A DNA stretch of 64,000 nucleotides from contig NZ_VFMU01000001.1 in the NCBI RefSeq assembly GCF_006715225.1, forward strand, positions 2,232,001 to 2,296,000. The letters run 5' to 3'. The stretch comes from Arthrobacter sp. SLBN-112. Its GTDB lineage: Bacteria > Actinomycetota > Actinomycetes > Actinomycetales > Micrococcaceae. The translations under genes and the position numbers were made by a program. This document shows, piece by piece, positions 25,444 to 34,700 of the stretch. Positions within the stretch are counted from its first letter, which is position 1. The number at the start of each line of letters is the position of its first letter. The notes under the pieces were generated by a model, which was not told the DNA's origin, ran no database searches, and saw only the letters and a program-made list of their open reading frames with translations.

Positions 25444-25938
25444 ATGAACCAGGGCAGCATCCGCCAACACCAGGAATCCGTCACGGTCGAAGCACCGGCC
25501 GAGACGCTCTACGACTTGGTCTCCGACATCACCCGGACCGGTGAGTGGAGTCCGGTGTGTACATCGTGTTGGTGGGACGACGAGGACACCGCCGGCCAAG
25601 TCGGCGCCTGGTTCACCGGGCGCAACGAGCTCCCGCACCGGACCTGGGAAACCCGATCCCAGGTGGTGGCGGCCGAGCGCGGCCGCGAGTTCGCCTGGGT
25701 GGTGGGCGGCAAGTTTGTCCGCTGGGGCTTCACCCTCACGCCGTCAGACTCAGGCACCATCCTCAGCGAGTCCTGGGAATTCCTGCCGGACGGGATATCG
25801 ATGTTCGGGGAGAAGTACGGTGCTGAGGCTGATGCGCAGATCGCCGACCGCACCCGGCAGGCGCTGGACGGCATTCCGAAAACGCTCGCCGCGATCAAGC
25901 GGATCGCTGAGGGACAAGAGCAGACCCGCAAAGGGTGA
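25444..25938 (+). CDS. SRPBCC family protein
   Basis: The 164-residue protein has the START-like opening SVTVEAPAETLYDLVSDITRTGEW and an aromatic-rich strand region (CTSCWWDDE, TWETRSQV, RGREFAWVVGGKFVRWGF), then a long C-terminal helix. ATG 25444 has AAGGAT upstream. It probably binds a hydrophobic small molecule. It lies 20 bp after the DsbA-fold gene and could share its transcript. Confidence 0.8.
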   Translation: MNQGSIRQHQESVTVEAPAETLYDLVSDITRTGEWSPVCTSCWWDDEDTAGQVGAWFTGRNELPHRTWETRSQVVAAERGREFAWVVGGKFVRWGFTLTPSDSGTILSESWEFLPDGISMFGEKYGAEADAQIADRTRQALDGIPKTLAAIKRIAEGQEQTRKG

Positions 25939-26203
25939 TGCCGCAGGCGGGATGAGGGTGGCCGTTACTTCAGCTGTGTTCGCAATGTCGATGGTTTCGC
26001 CGTGCTTCACCCGCTCGAGAGTGTTGCTGCCCTGGTGCCCGCCACCGTCACTTCCGGCCCCACCCCCAATCCCCCCTTCTTCAGGATTCACAGCGTCCCG
26101 CCCTTGACAGCCGGTCCGGCCCGTTAGGAGGATCAAGGTGCCGGCGTGCGTGACTGTTCCACGTACGCCGACCTGCGGTTCTGCTGCTGAAAGGGGAAAT
26201 GGG

Positions 26204-27196
26204 ATGCGGCCGGCACTCCCTGGTGAAAAACCCTTCCGGCGCGTGGCCGCAGTTTCCGCTGCCTTGCTGGTGCTCCTTGCCACGGCCTGCACGCCAAAAC
26301 CGCCGGAGCCGCCTCCCGCTCCTGAAGTCCATATCGCCGCAGTGGGCGACATGAACCCCGCCGACAACGTTGACCCCGAAACCCCGGCCGGCAGGAACGC
26401 CACGGTGATCGCCAAACTCGTGGAGGACAACGAGATTGACGCGTTCCTGGGGCTGGGGGACTTCCAGTACGAGACCGGCTACTGCGACGGCTACGTGAAC
26501 ACGTGGACCAAGTTGTGGGGCGGCACCATGCCCAAGCTGTACTGGGTGTCCGGGCCCAACCACGACTGGGAGCCCGGCCGCAACGAAGACCTGGCGAAGT
26601 TCATGAACGGCCAATGCAAAGGGTCCACGGAGAAAGCTGCCATCAACCAGGAGCGCGGCTTCATCCCGAACGGGGAGCCGTACTCCAAGGACTTCGGGAA
26701 CTGGCACTTCGCGTTCCTGTCGTCCGCGTTGTGGCGGTACGACGAAAAGAAGGCTTCGGATGCCACCAAGTGGCTGGACAAGGACCTTGCCGCCGCCCAA
26801 AAGGCGGGCAAGAACCTGGCGGTGGTCTACCACGAGCCGTACTTCACCTCCGATACCGAGGAGCATGGGCGCGCTGATTACCAGAAGCCGTGGATCGACG
26901 TGATGTGGAAGTACCGGGTCCGGCTGACCCTGTCCGGGTCGCAGCACAACTACGAACGGTCCTGCCCGGTAAACAACGCGGACAAGTGCGTCGATGACGG
27001 GATGACGGCGTTCCAGGTTTCCACCGGAGGCATCGATCTGCGCCCGTTCACCAGCAAGCCGAAGTACATCGCCAAGCGGTTCAGCGACACCCGCGGCTTC
27101 CTCCGGCTGACACTGCACGGCGACGGGTCCTTCGACTGGAACTTCGTGCCCACCACCGGGTCCAACACTGACTCGGGCAAACGCTCCGCGCCATAG
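26204..27196 (+). CDS. Lipoprotein metallophosphoesterase
   Basis: ATG 26204 (AGGGGAAA upstream) gives a 330-residue precursor with lipobox LLATAC (Cys at about 27), so the mature protein is anchored on the outer face of the membrane. The calcineurin-like phosphoesterase pattern is present: AAVGDMN (first metal site), LGLGDFQYE, GPNHDWE (GNHD-like), YHEPYF, and a late SGSQHNYER where the metal-binding GHxH is altered. A small Pro-rich linker follows the lipobox. The substrate is unknown; family members hydrolyse phosphomonoesters, nucleotides or phospholipid heads. Confidence 0.85.
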   Translation: MRPALPGEKPFRRVAAVSAALLVLLATACTPKPPEPPPAPEVHIAAVGDMNPADNVDPETPAGRNATVIAKLVEDNEIDAFLGLGDFQYETGYCDGYVNTWTKLWGGTMPKLYWVSGPNHDWEPGRNEDLAKFMNGQCKGSTEKAAINQERGFIPNGEPYSKDFGNWHFAFLSSALWRYDEKKASDATKWLDKDLAAAQKAGKNLAVVYHEPYFTSDTEEHGRADYQKPWIDVMWKYRVRLTLSGSQHNYERSCPVNNADKCVDDGMTAFQVSTGGIDLRPFTSKPKYIAKRFSDTRGFLRLTLHGDGSFDWNFVPTTGSNTDSGKRSAP

Positions 27197-27228
27197 GGCC
27201 CGCGCGTAAACGACCAGTCAGTAGGCCC

Positions 27229-27723
27229 TCAAAGCTCCAGCCGGAACACCCACAGCAGCACATCCTCGCCCGGCACGTACCAGTCCCGCTCCGGCGCGCG
27301 GCGGAATCCCAGCGACCGGTACAGCGCGTGCGCCCGCTCCATGAACGTGGCGCTGGTGATGCTGATCGCCCCGATGCCCGGCAACTGGCGGGCGTGCTCC
27401 ACGATCCCGCGGACCACGGCCCGGCCCACCCCGCCGCCCTGGTGCCGCGGATCCACCGCCAGCATCCGGAACTCCATCTCCCCGTCCTGCGCGATCTCGC
27501 TGTACGGCTGCCCGGCGAACGTCAGCGTCACCGCCGCCACCACCTTCCCGGCGGCCTCCGCCACCCACAACTGCGCATGGGCGGCGCGGTGCTCCACGTC
27601 CGCCAGCACGCCCATGTAGGGATGGTCGGCGGCGAAGTGCCCGGCGCGCAGGTACGCGTCGCGGGTGATGCGCCGGACCTCGGGAAAGTCCGACGGCGCC
27701 GCCCGCCGCAGTGCCACGCTCAC
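27229..27723 (-). CDS. GNAT-family N-acetyltransferase
   Basis: The 164-residue enzyme has the GNAT acetyl-CoA loop in RMLAVDPRHQGGGVGRAVVRGI (about 84-105), the N-terminal entry helix DFPEVRRITRDAYL, and the closing YRSLGFRRAPERDW. The substrate amine is not evident. The ATG overlaps the ribokinase stop by four bases, so it is cotranscribed with the ribokinase. Confidence 0.9.
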   Translation of the reverse strand: MSVALRRAAPSDFPEVRRITRDAYLRAGHFAADHPYMGVLADVEHRAAHAQLWVAEAAGKVVAAVTLTFAGQPYSEIAQDGEMEFRMLAVDPRHQGGGVGRAVVRGIVEHARQLPGIGAISITSATFMERAHALYRSLGFRRAPERDWYVPGEDVLLWVFRLEL

Positions 27724-28586
27724 CGGGCGTCCAGGGCCGGGGCAGTCCGCTCCACGTAGTGGCCCAGGCGTGCCAAATCGGGCTGGGAGGAAGGATCGCC
27801 GACGGCAGCGGCACCCACCGCGTTGGCAACAGCAAGCGCCGACGGGAGGTCCATCCCCGTCCGCAGGGCCAGGACCAGGGCCGCGCAGAACGCATCCCCG
27901 GCGCCGATGGTGTTCACCACGTTGACGGCCGGCGCGGGCGCCTCCGCCACCTTCCGGCCATGCTCAAAGATGGCGGAGCCCTCGCCTCCGTAGGTCACCG
28001 CCACCAACTTGGCCGAGGCCAGGGCCGGGATCAGCGCGTACTCGCTCTCGTTCACGATCACCAGGTCGCAGCGCTCAAGCAGTTCCGTCGGCAGATCCAT
28101 GGCCGGCGCGGCGTTCAGCACAAAGAAGCCCTTCGCCTTCCGGGCGGCCTCCAGCACCACGGGTAGCCCGACCTCCAGCTGGCACAGCACGGTCTCGTCC
28201 GGGCCGAGCTCCACGCCGTCGAGCGAGAGGTGGGAGTTGGCGCCCGGGCACACCACAATCTGGTTCTCGCCCTCGGCATCCACCACGATCAGGGCCGTCC
28301 CGGTGGCCGCCGGCAGGACAGCAACGTCGGCGGTATCCACACCGGCCGAAGCCAGCGCGTCCAGCATGCCCTGGCCGTGTGCGTCGTCGCCCACCGCTCC
28401 GATCATTCGGACACGGCCGCCCAGCCGCGCCGCGGCCGCCGCCTGGTTCGCGCCTTTCCCGCCCGGCTGCCGGGACAGCAGGGCCCCGCCAATGGTTTCG
28501 CCGGCCGTGGGAAGCCGCCCTGCGGTGGCGATCAGGTCCAGGTTGATGCTGCCGACCACGGTGACGGCAGGAAGTCGATTGCTCAT
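27720..28586 (-). CDS. rbsK: Ribokinase (PfkB family)
   Basis: The 288-residue kinase opens with VTVVGSINLDLIATAGRLPT and has GGKGANQAAAAARLG (about 41-55) in the sugar site and NTIGAGDAFCAALVLAL with the catalytic Asp near the C-terminus, the PfkB signatures. It phosphorylates ribose or a related pentose or nucleoside. The start is ATG 28586; a longer reading to 28721 has no family sequence. Divergent to it are an MFS transporter and a nucleoside hydrolase, so it probably handles ribose freed from imported nucleosides. Confidence 0.9.
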   Translation of the reverse strand: MSNRLPAVTVVGSINLDLIATAGRLPTAGETIGGALLSRQPGGKGANQAAAAARLGGRVRMIGAVGDDAHGQGMLDALASAGVDTADVAVLPAATGTALIVVDAEGENQIVVCPGANSHLSLDGVELGPDETVLCQLEVGLPVVLEAARKAKGFFVLNAAPAMDLPTELLERCDLVIVNESEYALIPALASAKLVAVTYGGEGSAIFEHGRKVAEAPAPAVNVVNTIGAGDAFCAALVLALRTGMDLPSALAVANAVGAAAVGDPSSQPDLARLGHYVERTAPALDAR

Positions 28587-28647
28587 GGGAAGACTCTCTG
28601 AAGGGGGAGGGCCGGAAGCGGCCGGATTGAAAAATAGTGTAGCGCAC

Positions 28648-28684
28648 GGTTGTACTTGTGAGTCATACATGGTTGTATAACAAC
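28648..28684. promoter_or_regulatory. Repeated GGTTGTA elements between rbsK and the MFS gene
   Basis: GGTTGTA occurs at 28648 and 28671, 23 bp apart, and the second is part of the palindrome GTTGTATAACAAC (28672-28684). The region between the divergent genes is A/T-richer than its surroundings. It is a plausible operator for the GntR regulator at 32600-33382. Confidence 0.5.
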
Positions 28685-28745
28685 TCGAATCGCCGCTCCT
28701 AAGACCGGGATTCGCTCCCACCCCGTTCGAACAAAGGAGTTTGAT

Positions 28746-30188
28746 GTGAACGCCCCAACCCCCGCCTCGGCCGCACCTCCCGCCCAGGCCGCTGCCGCCG
28801 TCGTCCTCCCTGACGACGCCGCCAAGCTCTCCGGCCGCCGCGCCGCCCTACTGATCTCCACGCTGCTGCTGGGCGTGTTGTCCTTCCAGCTCAACGCGAG
28901 CATGGTCACCCCGGCCCTGCCGCAGATCGCCGCCGACTTCGGCCGCGGCGCCGAAAGCACCGCCCCCGTCCAGTCCATGTTCTTCCTGGCCGGCGCCATT
29001 GCCGGCCCCGTGATCGGCCGGTGGAGCGACTTCATTGGCCGCCGCGCCGCGCTGCTGCTGGTCCTGGGCATCATGGGCGCCGGCACCATCATCTGCATCA
29101 CCGCACCCACGCTGGAACTGCTCATCGCCGGCCGGTTCCTGCAGGGCGTCTCCAGCGCCGTCTTCGCGCTCGCCTACATCGTCCTCAGCGAGAACCTGCA
29201 GGCCAAGGTGTTCGGCACCTCCGTGGGCATCATCGCCGCCATCAACGGCGGCATCGGGGGAGTGGACGGCTGGGTGGGCGGGCTCCTGGCCGAGACCCTG
29301 GGCTTCCGGTCCATCTTCGTCGTCGTCCTGGTCCTGACCGTGATTGCCGCAGCCTGCATCCTCCGCACCGTGCCGGCCGGACGCCCGCAGGGGGTCCGCG
29401 GCGCCATGGACTGGTGGGGCGCCGGCTCCCTCTCGCTGTTCCTGGTGTTCATCACCTACTTCGTCTCCGACGGGTCCGCTGCCGGCTGGACCTCGCCCAC
29501 CGCCCTGGCACTGCTGGCCGGCACCATCGCCTCCTTCACCGCGTTCTGGTTGATCGAGAAGCGGCGCAGCCACCCGCTCATCGCCGTGCACCACCTCCGC
29601 TCCCGCCAGGTGTGGCCGGTCATCACCACCACTGTCCTCACCCTCGCCGGCATCTTTGCCATCATCAACTTCACCGTGGTGCTGCTCAGCCAGGACCACG
29701 ACGGCGGCTTCGGCCTTTCCGCCTCCGTCTCGGCGCTGCTGTTCCTCACCCCCGCCGCGCTGATCGGCGTCTTCGCGGCACCGCTGGCCGGTTGGCTGGC
29801 CGACCGGCGCGGCTGGATCAAGACGCTCCGCATCGGCACCGGCATGAGTCTGGCCTGCGCCATCGCCGCCGCCATGTTCTCCACCAGCCAGCTTGCGGTA
29901 CTGATCGCCGTCGCGGCCCTGGGCATCTTCTACAACGGCCTGTTCCTCACCGCCATCAACGGCCTCTCGGTGCTGCTCTCACCCAAGGAAGCCCCGGCCG
30001 CCCTGCCCGGCATCAACGGTGCCTCGTTCGGCATCGGGGCGAGCCTCGGCGTCGTCCTCGTGGCACCTTTCGCCGCCCAGGCCACCGCGGCCGGGTACGC
30101 CACCGCCCTCTGGATCTCCGTGGGCATCACGGCCGCCGCGTTCATCGTCAGCCTCTTCGTCGCCGCCCCCAAGGGCGAGACCCTCTAA
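28746..30188 (+). CDS. MFS transporter (14-helix-like)
   Basis: The 480-residue protein begins at GTG 28746 with AAAGGAG upstream and has about 14 hydrophobic segments in two halves. The MFS loop motif appears as GRWSDFIGRRAALLL (about 84-98). The family resembles DHA2-type carriers, but context points to nucleosides or ribose: it lies between a ribokinase and a nucleoside hydrolase. The hydrolase gene follows 25 bp later. Confidence 0.88.
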   Translation: MNAPTPASAAPPAQAAAAVVLPDDAAKLSGRRAALLISTLLLGVLSFQLNASMVTPALPQIAADFGRGAESTAPVQSMFFLAGAIAGPVIGRWSDFIGRRAALLLVLGIMGAGTIICITAPTLELLIAGRFLQGVSSAVFALAYIVLSENLQAKVFGTSVGIIAAINGGIGGVDGWVGGLLAETLGFRSIFVVVLVLTVIAAACILRTVPAGRPQGVRGAMDWWGAGSLSLFLVFITYFVSDGSAAGWTSPTALALLAGTIASFTAFWLIEKRRSHPLIAVHHLRSRQVWPVITTTVLTLAGIFAIINFTVVLLSQDHDGGFGLSASVSALLFLTPAALIGVFAAPLAGWLADRRGWIKTLRIGTGMSLACAIAAAMFSTSQLAVLIAVAALGIFYNGLFLTAINGLSVLLSPKEAPAALPGINGASFGIGASLGVVLVAPFAAQATAAGYATALWISVGITAAAFIVSLFVAAPKGETL

Positions 30189-30213
30189 CCCCTTTTACTG
30201 TAGGAGAACCACC

Positions 30214-31233
30214 ATGACCACGCCCTTCCCGATCTACCTGGACTGCGATACAGGGATCGACGACGCCCTCGCCCTGGCCTACCTGCTGGCCTCTCCTTTT
30301 GCCTGCGTGAAGGGCATCGGGACCGTCAGCGGCAATGTCAGTGCCGCCGTCGGGGCCCGCAACACCCTGGACCTGCTGGAACTGGCCGGCTCCGCGCACA
30401 TCCCTGTGGCGCTGGGGGCGCACCATCCGGTGGCCGGTTCGTTTGGCGGCGGGGCGCCGTGGGTGCACGGGGAAAACGGGATCGGGGAGGTTGCGTTGGC
30501 CCCTGCCGCCGCATCTCTGGCGGGGGAGTCCGCGGCGGAGATGCTGGTGCGGCTGGCCCGGCTCTACCGGGGGACGCTGCGCGTGGTGGCCATCGGGCCG
30601 CTGACCAACCTCGCCGAGGCCTTGCGGCTGGAACCGGCACTGCCGTCGCTGGTGGACACCGTCACCGTGATGGGCGGGGCCGCGCTGGCGCCGGGAAACA
30701 TCACGCCGGTGGCGGAGGCCAACATCCACAACGACCCCGAGGCCGCCGCCCTGGTGCTGGCAGCGGACTGGGACGTGACCCTGGTGCCGCTGGACGTGAC
30801 CATGGCGTCGGTGCTGGAGGAGGGCCACCGGCAGGCGTTGCTGGCCTCTTCTTCGCCTGTAGCGCAGGTGCTGGGGGAGATGCTGGGCTACTACTTCCGC
30901 TTCTACGAGGGCATCTACGGCCGGCCCTGCTCCGCCATGCACGACCCCCTGGCGGCGGCGCTCGCCGTGGGTGCCGTGACACCGGCTCTGGCACCCGTGG
31001 TGCGGGCCGCCGTCGACACCTCCGACGGGCTGGGCCGCGGCCAGACCGTCTGCGACATGCGCGGACTCTATGCGGGCTACCCGCCCGTGAAGGGCGCCCG
31101 CTGCCGGGTGGTGCTCTCGCTGGAAGAGGACTTCGCCCCGCACCTGGTGGAGACGCTGCTCGCCTTCTTTGAAGGCGCCGGTTCCACGGAAGGCACGACG
31201 CCGGCACTCGCCTCAGCAGGTTCGCCCGCGTGA
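30214..31233 (+). CDS. Nucleoside hydrolase
   Basis: The 339-residue enzyme splits the N-glycosidic bond of nucleosides into base and ribose. The N-terminal calcium site DCDTGIDDALALAY (about 10-23) is complete, VTVMGGAALAPGNI and EANIHNDPEAA are in the middle, and MHDPLAAALAV carries the catalytic His-Asp. The start is ATG 30214 with TAGGAGA upstream. With the MFS carrier and ribokinase, it forms an uptake, cleavage and phosphorylation route. Confidence 0.92.
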   Translation: MTTPFPIYLDCDTGIDDALALAYLLASPFACVKGIGTVSGNVSAAVGARNTLDLLELAGSAHIPVALGAHHPVAGSFGGGAPWVHGENGIGEVALAPAAASLAGESAAEMLVRLARLYRGTLRVVAIGPLTNLAEALRLEPALPSLVDTVTVMGGAALAPGNITPVAEANIHNDPEAAALVLAADWDVTLVPLDVTMASVLEEGHRQALLASSSPVAQVLGEMLGYYFRFYEGIYGRPCSAMHDPLAAALAVGAVTPALAPVVRAAVDTSDGLGRGQTVCDMRGLYAGYPPVKGARCRVVLSLEEDFAPHLVETLLAFFEGAGSTEGTTPALASAGSPA

Positions 31234-31294
31234 CTTGCGGATACCTGCCGTTGGGCCCTATGCAGGTGTTACGCATGGGGCGGAAGATAACGGA

Positions 31295-32587
31295 ATGAAA
31301 AGAACAGTTCTGGCAGGTCTCGCAGCGGTCGTGATGGCACTCGGCGCCGTCACGGCCGCTGTGCCAGGCAACGCTGCCGCTCCTTCCTCGCCCGCTCCTT
31401 CCTCGCCCGCATCTTCGTCTCCCGTACCCGGACAGATCATGGTCAAGTTCCATGACAACGCCGCGGCCTCGGGTGTCCTCGGCCGGCACGGCCTCAACGA
31501 TGGCCCGGCCATCGGCAGCACCGGCGCGCACCTGATCACGGTGCCGGCCGGCAAGGAGCTCCAACTCATTGAGGCGTTGAGCCACAGTCCGGCGGTGGAG
31601 TACGCCGAACCGGATGAACTCGTCACGGCTACCTCAAATGACGAGTACTTCCCCCGCCAATACGCCCTGCAAAACGTGGGCCAGGACTTTACGAACACGG
31701 CCGGCACCAAAACCGTGGCCGCGGGCACTGATAACGCTGACGTGGACGCCGTCGAAGCCTGGACCGTGACCACCGGCGACCGGACACGGGTTGCCATCAT
31801 CGATTCCGGCGTCGCCATCAACCACCCGGACATCTCGTCGAAGGTTGTTGAACGGGCCAACTTCAGCGGCAAAACCATCGTTGTGGATGAGGACTACGAC
31901 AGGTACGGCCACGGCACCCACGTGGCCGGCATCGTTGCCGCCGCCCGGGACAACGCCATTGGCGTTGCCGGTGTGTGCCCGGACTGCACCATCCTGGACG
32001 CCAAGGTACTCAACGACAGCGGGTCCGGCTCCAGCTCCGGCATTGCCAACGGCATCAACTGGGCCGTTGAGAGGGGCGCGAAGGTGATCAACATGAGCCT
32101 CGGGCTGCGCGTTTCCTCACGGACCCTCGAAGCCGCGGTCAACAACGCCTGGAATGCGGGGGTGGTGATTGTTGCCGCTGCCGGCAACGGCGGTACGCAG
32201 GCCCAGGTCTATCCGGGCGCGTACGCCAACGTCATCGCGGTCGCCGCCACGGACAACAATGATGTGAAGGCATCGTTCTCCACCTACGGAAAATGGGTGG
32301 ATGTCGCCGCGCCGGGCGTGGGCGTTTACTCGACTTTCCCCACCTACCCGTTCACCCTGGGAGGCCAGAACGGCCGGTCCACGGGCTATGACATAGAGAC
32401 CGGGACGTCCATGGCTTCACCGATCGTCGCCGCGACTGCCGCGCTTGTGTGGAGCACAGCGGCCGGGACGTCCAACATAGACGTTCGCAAAAAGATCGAA
32501 TCTACGGCCAACCCGATCAAGGGCACGGGCAGCTATTGGGCACATGGCCGGGTGGACGCCTGCAGGGCGGTGGGCTGCACAAAGTAA
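31295..32587 (+). CDS. Secreted S8 (subtilisin-like) serine protease
   Basis: The 430-residue precursor has a signal peptide (MKRTVLAGLA to about 28), a Ser/Pro linker and a propeptide inhibitor-like domain (GQIMVKFHDN to EYAEPDE). The catalytic triad is visible: Asp170 in IIDSGVA, His206 in YGHGTHVAG, Ser372 in GTSMASP. Cys228/Cys231 in VCPDC could form a disulfide. It resembles thermitase-type subtilases. A close paralog is at 45164. It breaks the nucleoside module between the hydrolase and the GntR gene. Confidence 0.92.
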   Translation: MKRTVLAGLAAVVMALGAVTAAVPGNAAAPSSPAPSSPASSSPVPGQIMVKFHDNAAASGVLGRHGLNDGPAIGSTGAHLITVPAGKELQLIEALSHSPAVEYAEPDELVTATSNDEYFPRQYALQNVGQDFTNTAGTKTVAAGTDNADVDAVEAWTVTTGDRTRVAIIDSGVAINHPDISSKVVERANFSGKTIVVDEDYDRYGHGTHVAGIVAAARDNAIGVAGVCPDCTILDAKVLNDSGSGSSSGIANGINWAVERGAKVINMSLGLRVSSRTLEAAVNNAWNAGVVIVAAAGNGGTQAQVYPGAYANVIAVAATDNNDVKASFSTYGKWVDVAAPGVGVYSTFPTYPFTLGGQNGRSTGYDIETGTSMASPIVAATAALVWSTAAGTSNIDVRKKIESTANPIKGTGSYWAHGRVDACRAVGCTK

Positions 32588-32599
32588 CGCGGCCTTCGC

Positions 32600-33382
32600 C
32601 TAGGACTGCAGGGACTGCATCACCGACAGGTGCCCGGCGCGCGCCGAGACCAGGCACTTGGCCAGGTAGAACGGCCGGTTGGCGTGCCGGACGAACTGCG
32701 TCAGCACCAGGACCGGGTCCGACGGGCGCAGGTCCAGCAGCTTCGCGCGGCTGGGGCCCACCTGGCTGAGGCTGATCTGGCACTCGCCCGGCCCGGCCAG
32801 CCTGCCCAGCTGGTTGTTGAGGGTGGCAAGCAAGGTGGCGCCGCCGTCGTCGTTAATCTCAAGCGGCGCGGCGGCACCCTTGCCGATGCTGACCGGCTGG
32901 GCGGTGACGTTTTCCTGCAGGTGCGCAATGGCCTCGCCGTCGCGGATCAGGACGGATTCCCACAGCCAGCAGTCCGTGCCGGGGTCGATGCCGATGCCAG
33001 GGGCGACGAACTCGGAGGCGGCCTGCCGCACCACCTGGGTGCGCTTGACCTCCAGCGTCTGCCCGGGGCCGCCCAGGACCTCTTCGAAGGGGCGGATCCG
33101 TTCGATGCCGATGCGGGGGAGCGTGTCCGAGACGAACCGGCCCACGCCGCGGCGCGCGCGGATGAGTCCGTCCTCCTCGAGGAGCATGAGGGCTTCGCGG
33201 ACCACGGTGCGGCTGACCTTCATGTCGGCGCCGAGTTCGGTCTCCGTGGGGATCATGGACCCGGGCGTCAGGAGGCCGTTGCGGATGGCCTCCGCGATCC
33301 GGGAGTACACGGCGACGCGCAATGGCGAGCCGGGCTGGGCGGCCACCGGCTGGGACAGGAACCGGGCGGCGTCCTGGTGCAC
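32600..33382 (-). CDS. GntR-family regulator
   Basis: With GTG 33382 (GCGAGG six bases upstream) the protein has 260 residues. The GntR winged helix includes SRIAEAIRNGLLTPGSMIP and KVSRTVVREALMLLEEDGLI; the C-terminal domain is of UTRA type (ERIRPFEEVLGGP..., FYLAKCLVSARAGHLSV). UTRA domains bind sugars or similar small molecules. A longer reading to 33457 has no evident ribosome site. It probably regulates the nucleoside module divergently encoded to its left. Confidence 0.88.
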   Translation of the reverse strand: MHQDAARFLSQPVAAQPGSPLRVAVYSRIAEAIRNGLLTPGSMIPTETELGADMKVSRTVVREALMLLEEDGLIRARRGVGRFVSDTLPRIGIERIRPFEEVLGGPGQTLEVKRTQVVRQAASEFVAPGIGIDPGTDCWLWESVLIRDGEAIAHLQENVTAQPVSIGKGAAAPLEINDDGGATLLATLNNQLGRLAGPGECQISLSQVGPSRAKLLDLRPSDPVLVLTQFVRHANRPFYLAKCLVSARAGHLSVMQSLQS

Positions 33383-33482
33383 GTTATGCCTCGCTTGTTT
33401 GTAATAGGCCTCGGGGGATTCCAGCCTAATGCAGGGTCTGATGTGTTTGTTGGACAAGGAGTACTGGCTGGCACGGGAAGTG

Positions 33483-34055
33483 CTACGGCTGGTGCAGGCC
33501 GGCCGTCATCGCAGCCAAATCCGCCATGGCATGAACAGCGTCCGGATTTGAAAGCCCGTTGTCATGGCAGAGGGAACGCCAGGTCCAGAACGAAACCGCG
33601 TGCGCTACGACGGCGCGCAGGCGTGCGCTGCCTGGGTCCGGGAAGGCCTCAAGGAGCTGGTCGCGGAAGAACCTATCGCGCTTTTGGAGGTCCGTGCGGT
33701 GCCTCTCGGGAAGGGCGGCCCAATCCCCGTAGATGCGCCTGAGCATAGGCTCGCCGTCACGATAGAACCGGTACAGGTCCGTCAGTCCGGCGTGAAGCCG
33801 TTCCAGGGGGTCCGTCAGTTCGGACCATGTGGCAGGGTCCGGCAGCTGCTGTTGGGAAAGCCAATGCGAGGAGCAGGCGGAGAACAGCGCCTCGTCGTCG
33901 GCGAAATGGCGGTAGACCGTCAGGCGCGTGACGCCGGCCTGTTCGGCAACGCCGGAAATGGTGGTCCGGGCGGGACCGACTGATCCATGCAGGGCTACTG
34001 CCGCGTCCACGATCCGCTGACGCGTTGTGTCCACCTGCTCGGCACGCTTGTTCAT
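33483..34055 (-). CDS. TetR-family regulator
   Basis: The repressor has a TetR helix-turn-helix: TRQRIVDAAVALHGSVG, then TISGVAEQAGVTRLTVYRHF. I place the start at ATG 34055 (190 residues); a TTG at 34097 would add 14 residues. The ligand domain has no feature pointing to a ligand. It is divergent to a cupin gene, and a perfect 11-bp palindrome lies between them. Confidence 0.88.
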   Translation of the reverse strand: MNKRAEQVDTTRQRIVDAAVALHGSVGPARTTISGVAEQAGVTRLTVYRHFADDEALFSACSSHWLSQQQLPDPATWSELTDPLERLHAGLTDLYRFYRDGEPMLRRIYGDWAALPERHRTDLQKRDRFFRDQLLEAFPDPGSARLRAVVAHAVSFWTWRSLCHDNGLSNPDAVHAMADLAAMTAGLHQP

Positions 34056-34128
34056 CTGGTACTTGCGGGCTTTGGTTGAACGCCCCTGTTCACTCAACTA
34101 TTGACACTGGTCCTCAGTCGGCGGAATA

Positions 34129-34156
34129 ATTCGATATACACCATTGTATATCGAAT
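34129..34156. promoter_or_regulatory. Perfect 11-bp inverted repeat, TetR operator
   Basis: ATTCGATATAC (34129-34139) is repeated exactly inverted at 34146-34156 with a 6-bp spacer. It is A/T-rich against a GC-rich background and lies 17 bp before the cupin ATG, overlapping its likely promoter. TetR dimers typically bind such sites. Confidence 0.8.
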
Positions 34157-34173
34157 TGGAAAGGATGAATGCC

Positions 34174-34689
34174 ATGAGCGCTGAGGAGGCTCCACGGCTT
34201 ACGGTCGTGCAGCCTGGGGAAGGACGCCAGGGCAGTCTCGGAAGCATCGGGGTTGTCTTCAAACTGTTCGGCGAACACACCAATGAGCAGATCTCCATCG
34301 TGGAACACCCGTTTCCCGTGGGAGCCCTGGTTCCGCCGCACATGCACAGCCGTGAGGATGAGTATTCGATCATCCTGGAAGGCGAGATCGGCTTCCGTTC
34401 CGGTGAACGTGAGGCAGTACTGGGCGCCGGGGGCTACATCACCAAGCCGCGCGGCGAACTGCACACCATGTGGAACGCGGGCAAAGTGCCGGCACGCATG
34501 ATTGAAATAATCAGCCCGGCCGGATTCGAGCATTTCTTTTGGGGGCTGGCCGACCAGCTGGAAGCCGGGGGACCGCCGGATCCTGAGGCCATCGGCAAAC
34601 TGGCAGCCGGGTATGGCCTCCAGTTCGGCGAGGCGCCCTGGCTGCCCGGCATCATCGCCCGGTACGGGCTGACGCCCCCAATGGGCTGA
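34174..34689 (+). CDS. Cupin-domain protein
   Basis: From ATG 34174 (GGAAAGG nine bases upstream) the protein has 171 residues. The cupin metal site is clear: PPHMHSREDEYSIILEGEIGFR supplies His-His-Glu and the second motif GELHTMWNAGKVPARM supplies the last His. Single-domain cupins of this sort are small-molecule dioxygenases, isomerases or sensors. It is divergent from TetR and probably repressed by it. The transporter gene follows 11 bp later. Confidence 0.85.
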   Translation: MSAEEAPRLTVVQPGEGRQGSLGSIGVVFKLFGEHTNEQISIVEHPFPVGALVPPHMHSREDEYSIILEGEIGFRSGEREAVLGAGGYITKPRGELHTMWNAGKVPARMIEIISPAGFEHFFWGLADQLEAGGPPDPEAIGKLAAGYGLQFGEAPWLPGIIARYGLTPPMG

Positions 34690-34700
34690 CGGGAAGCGTC

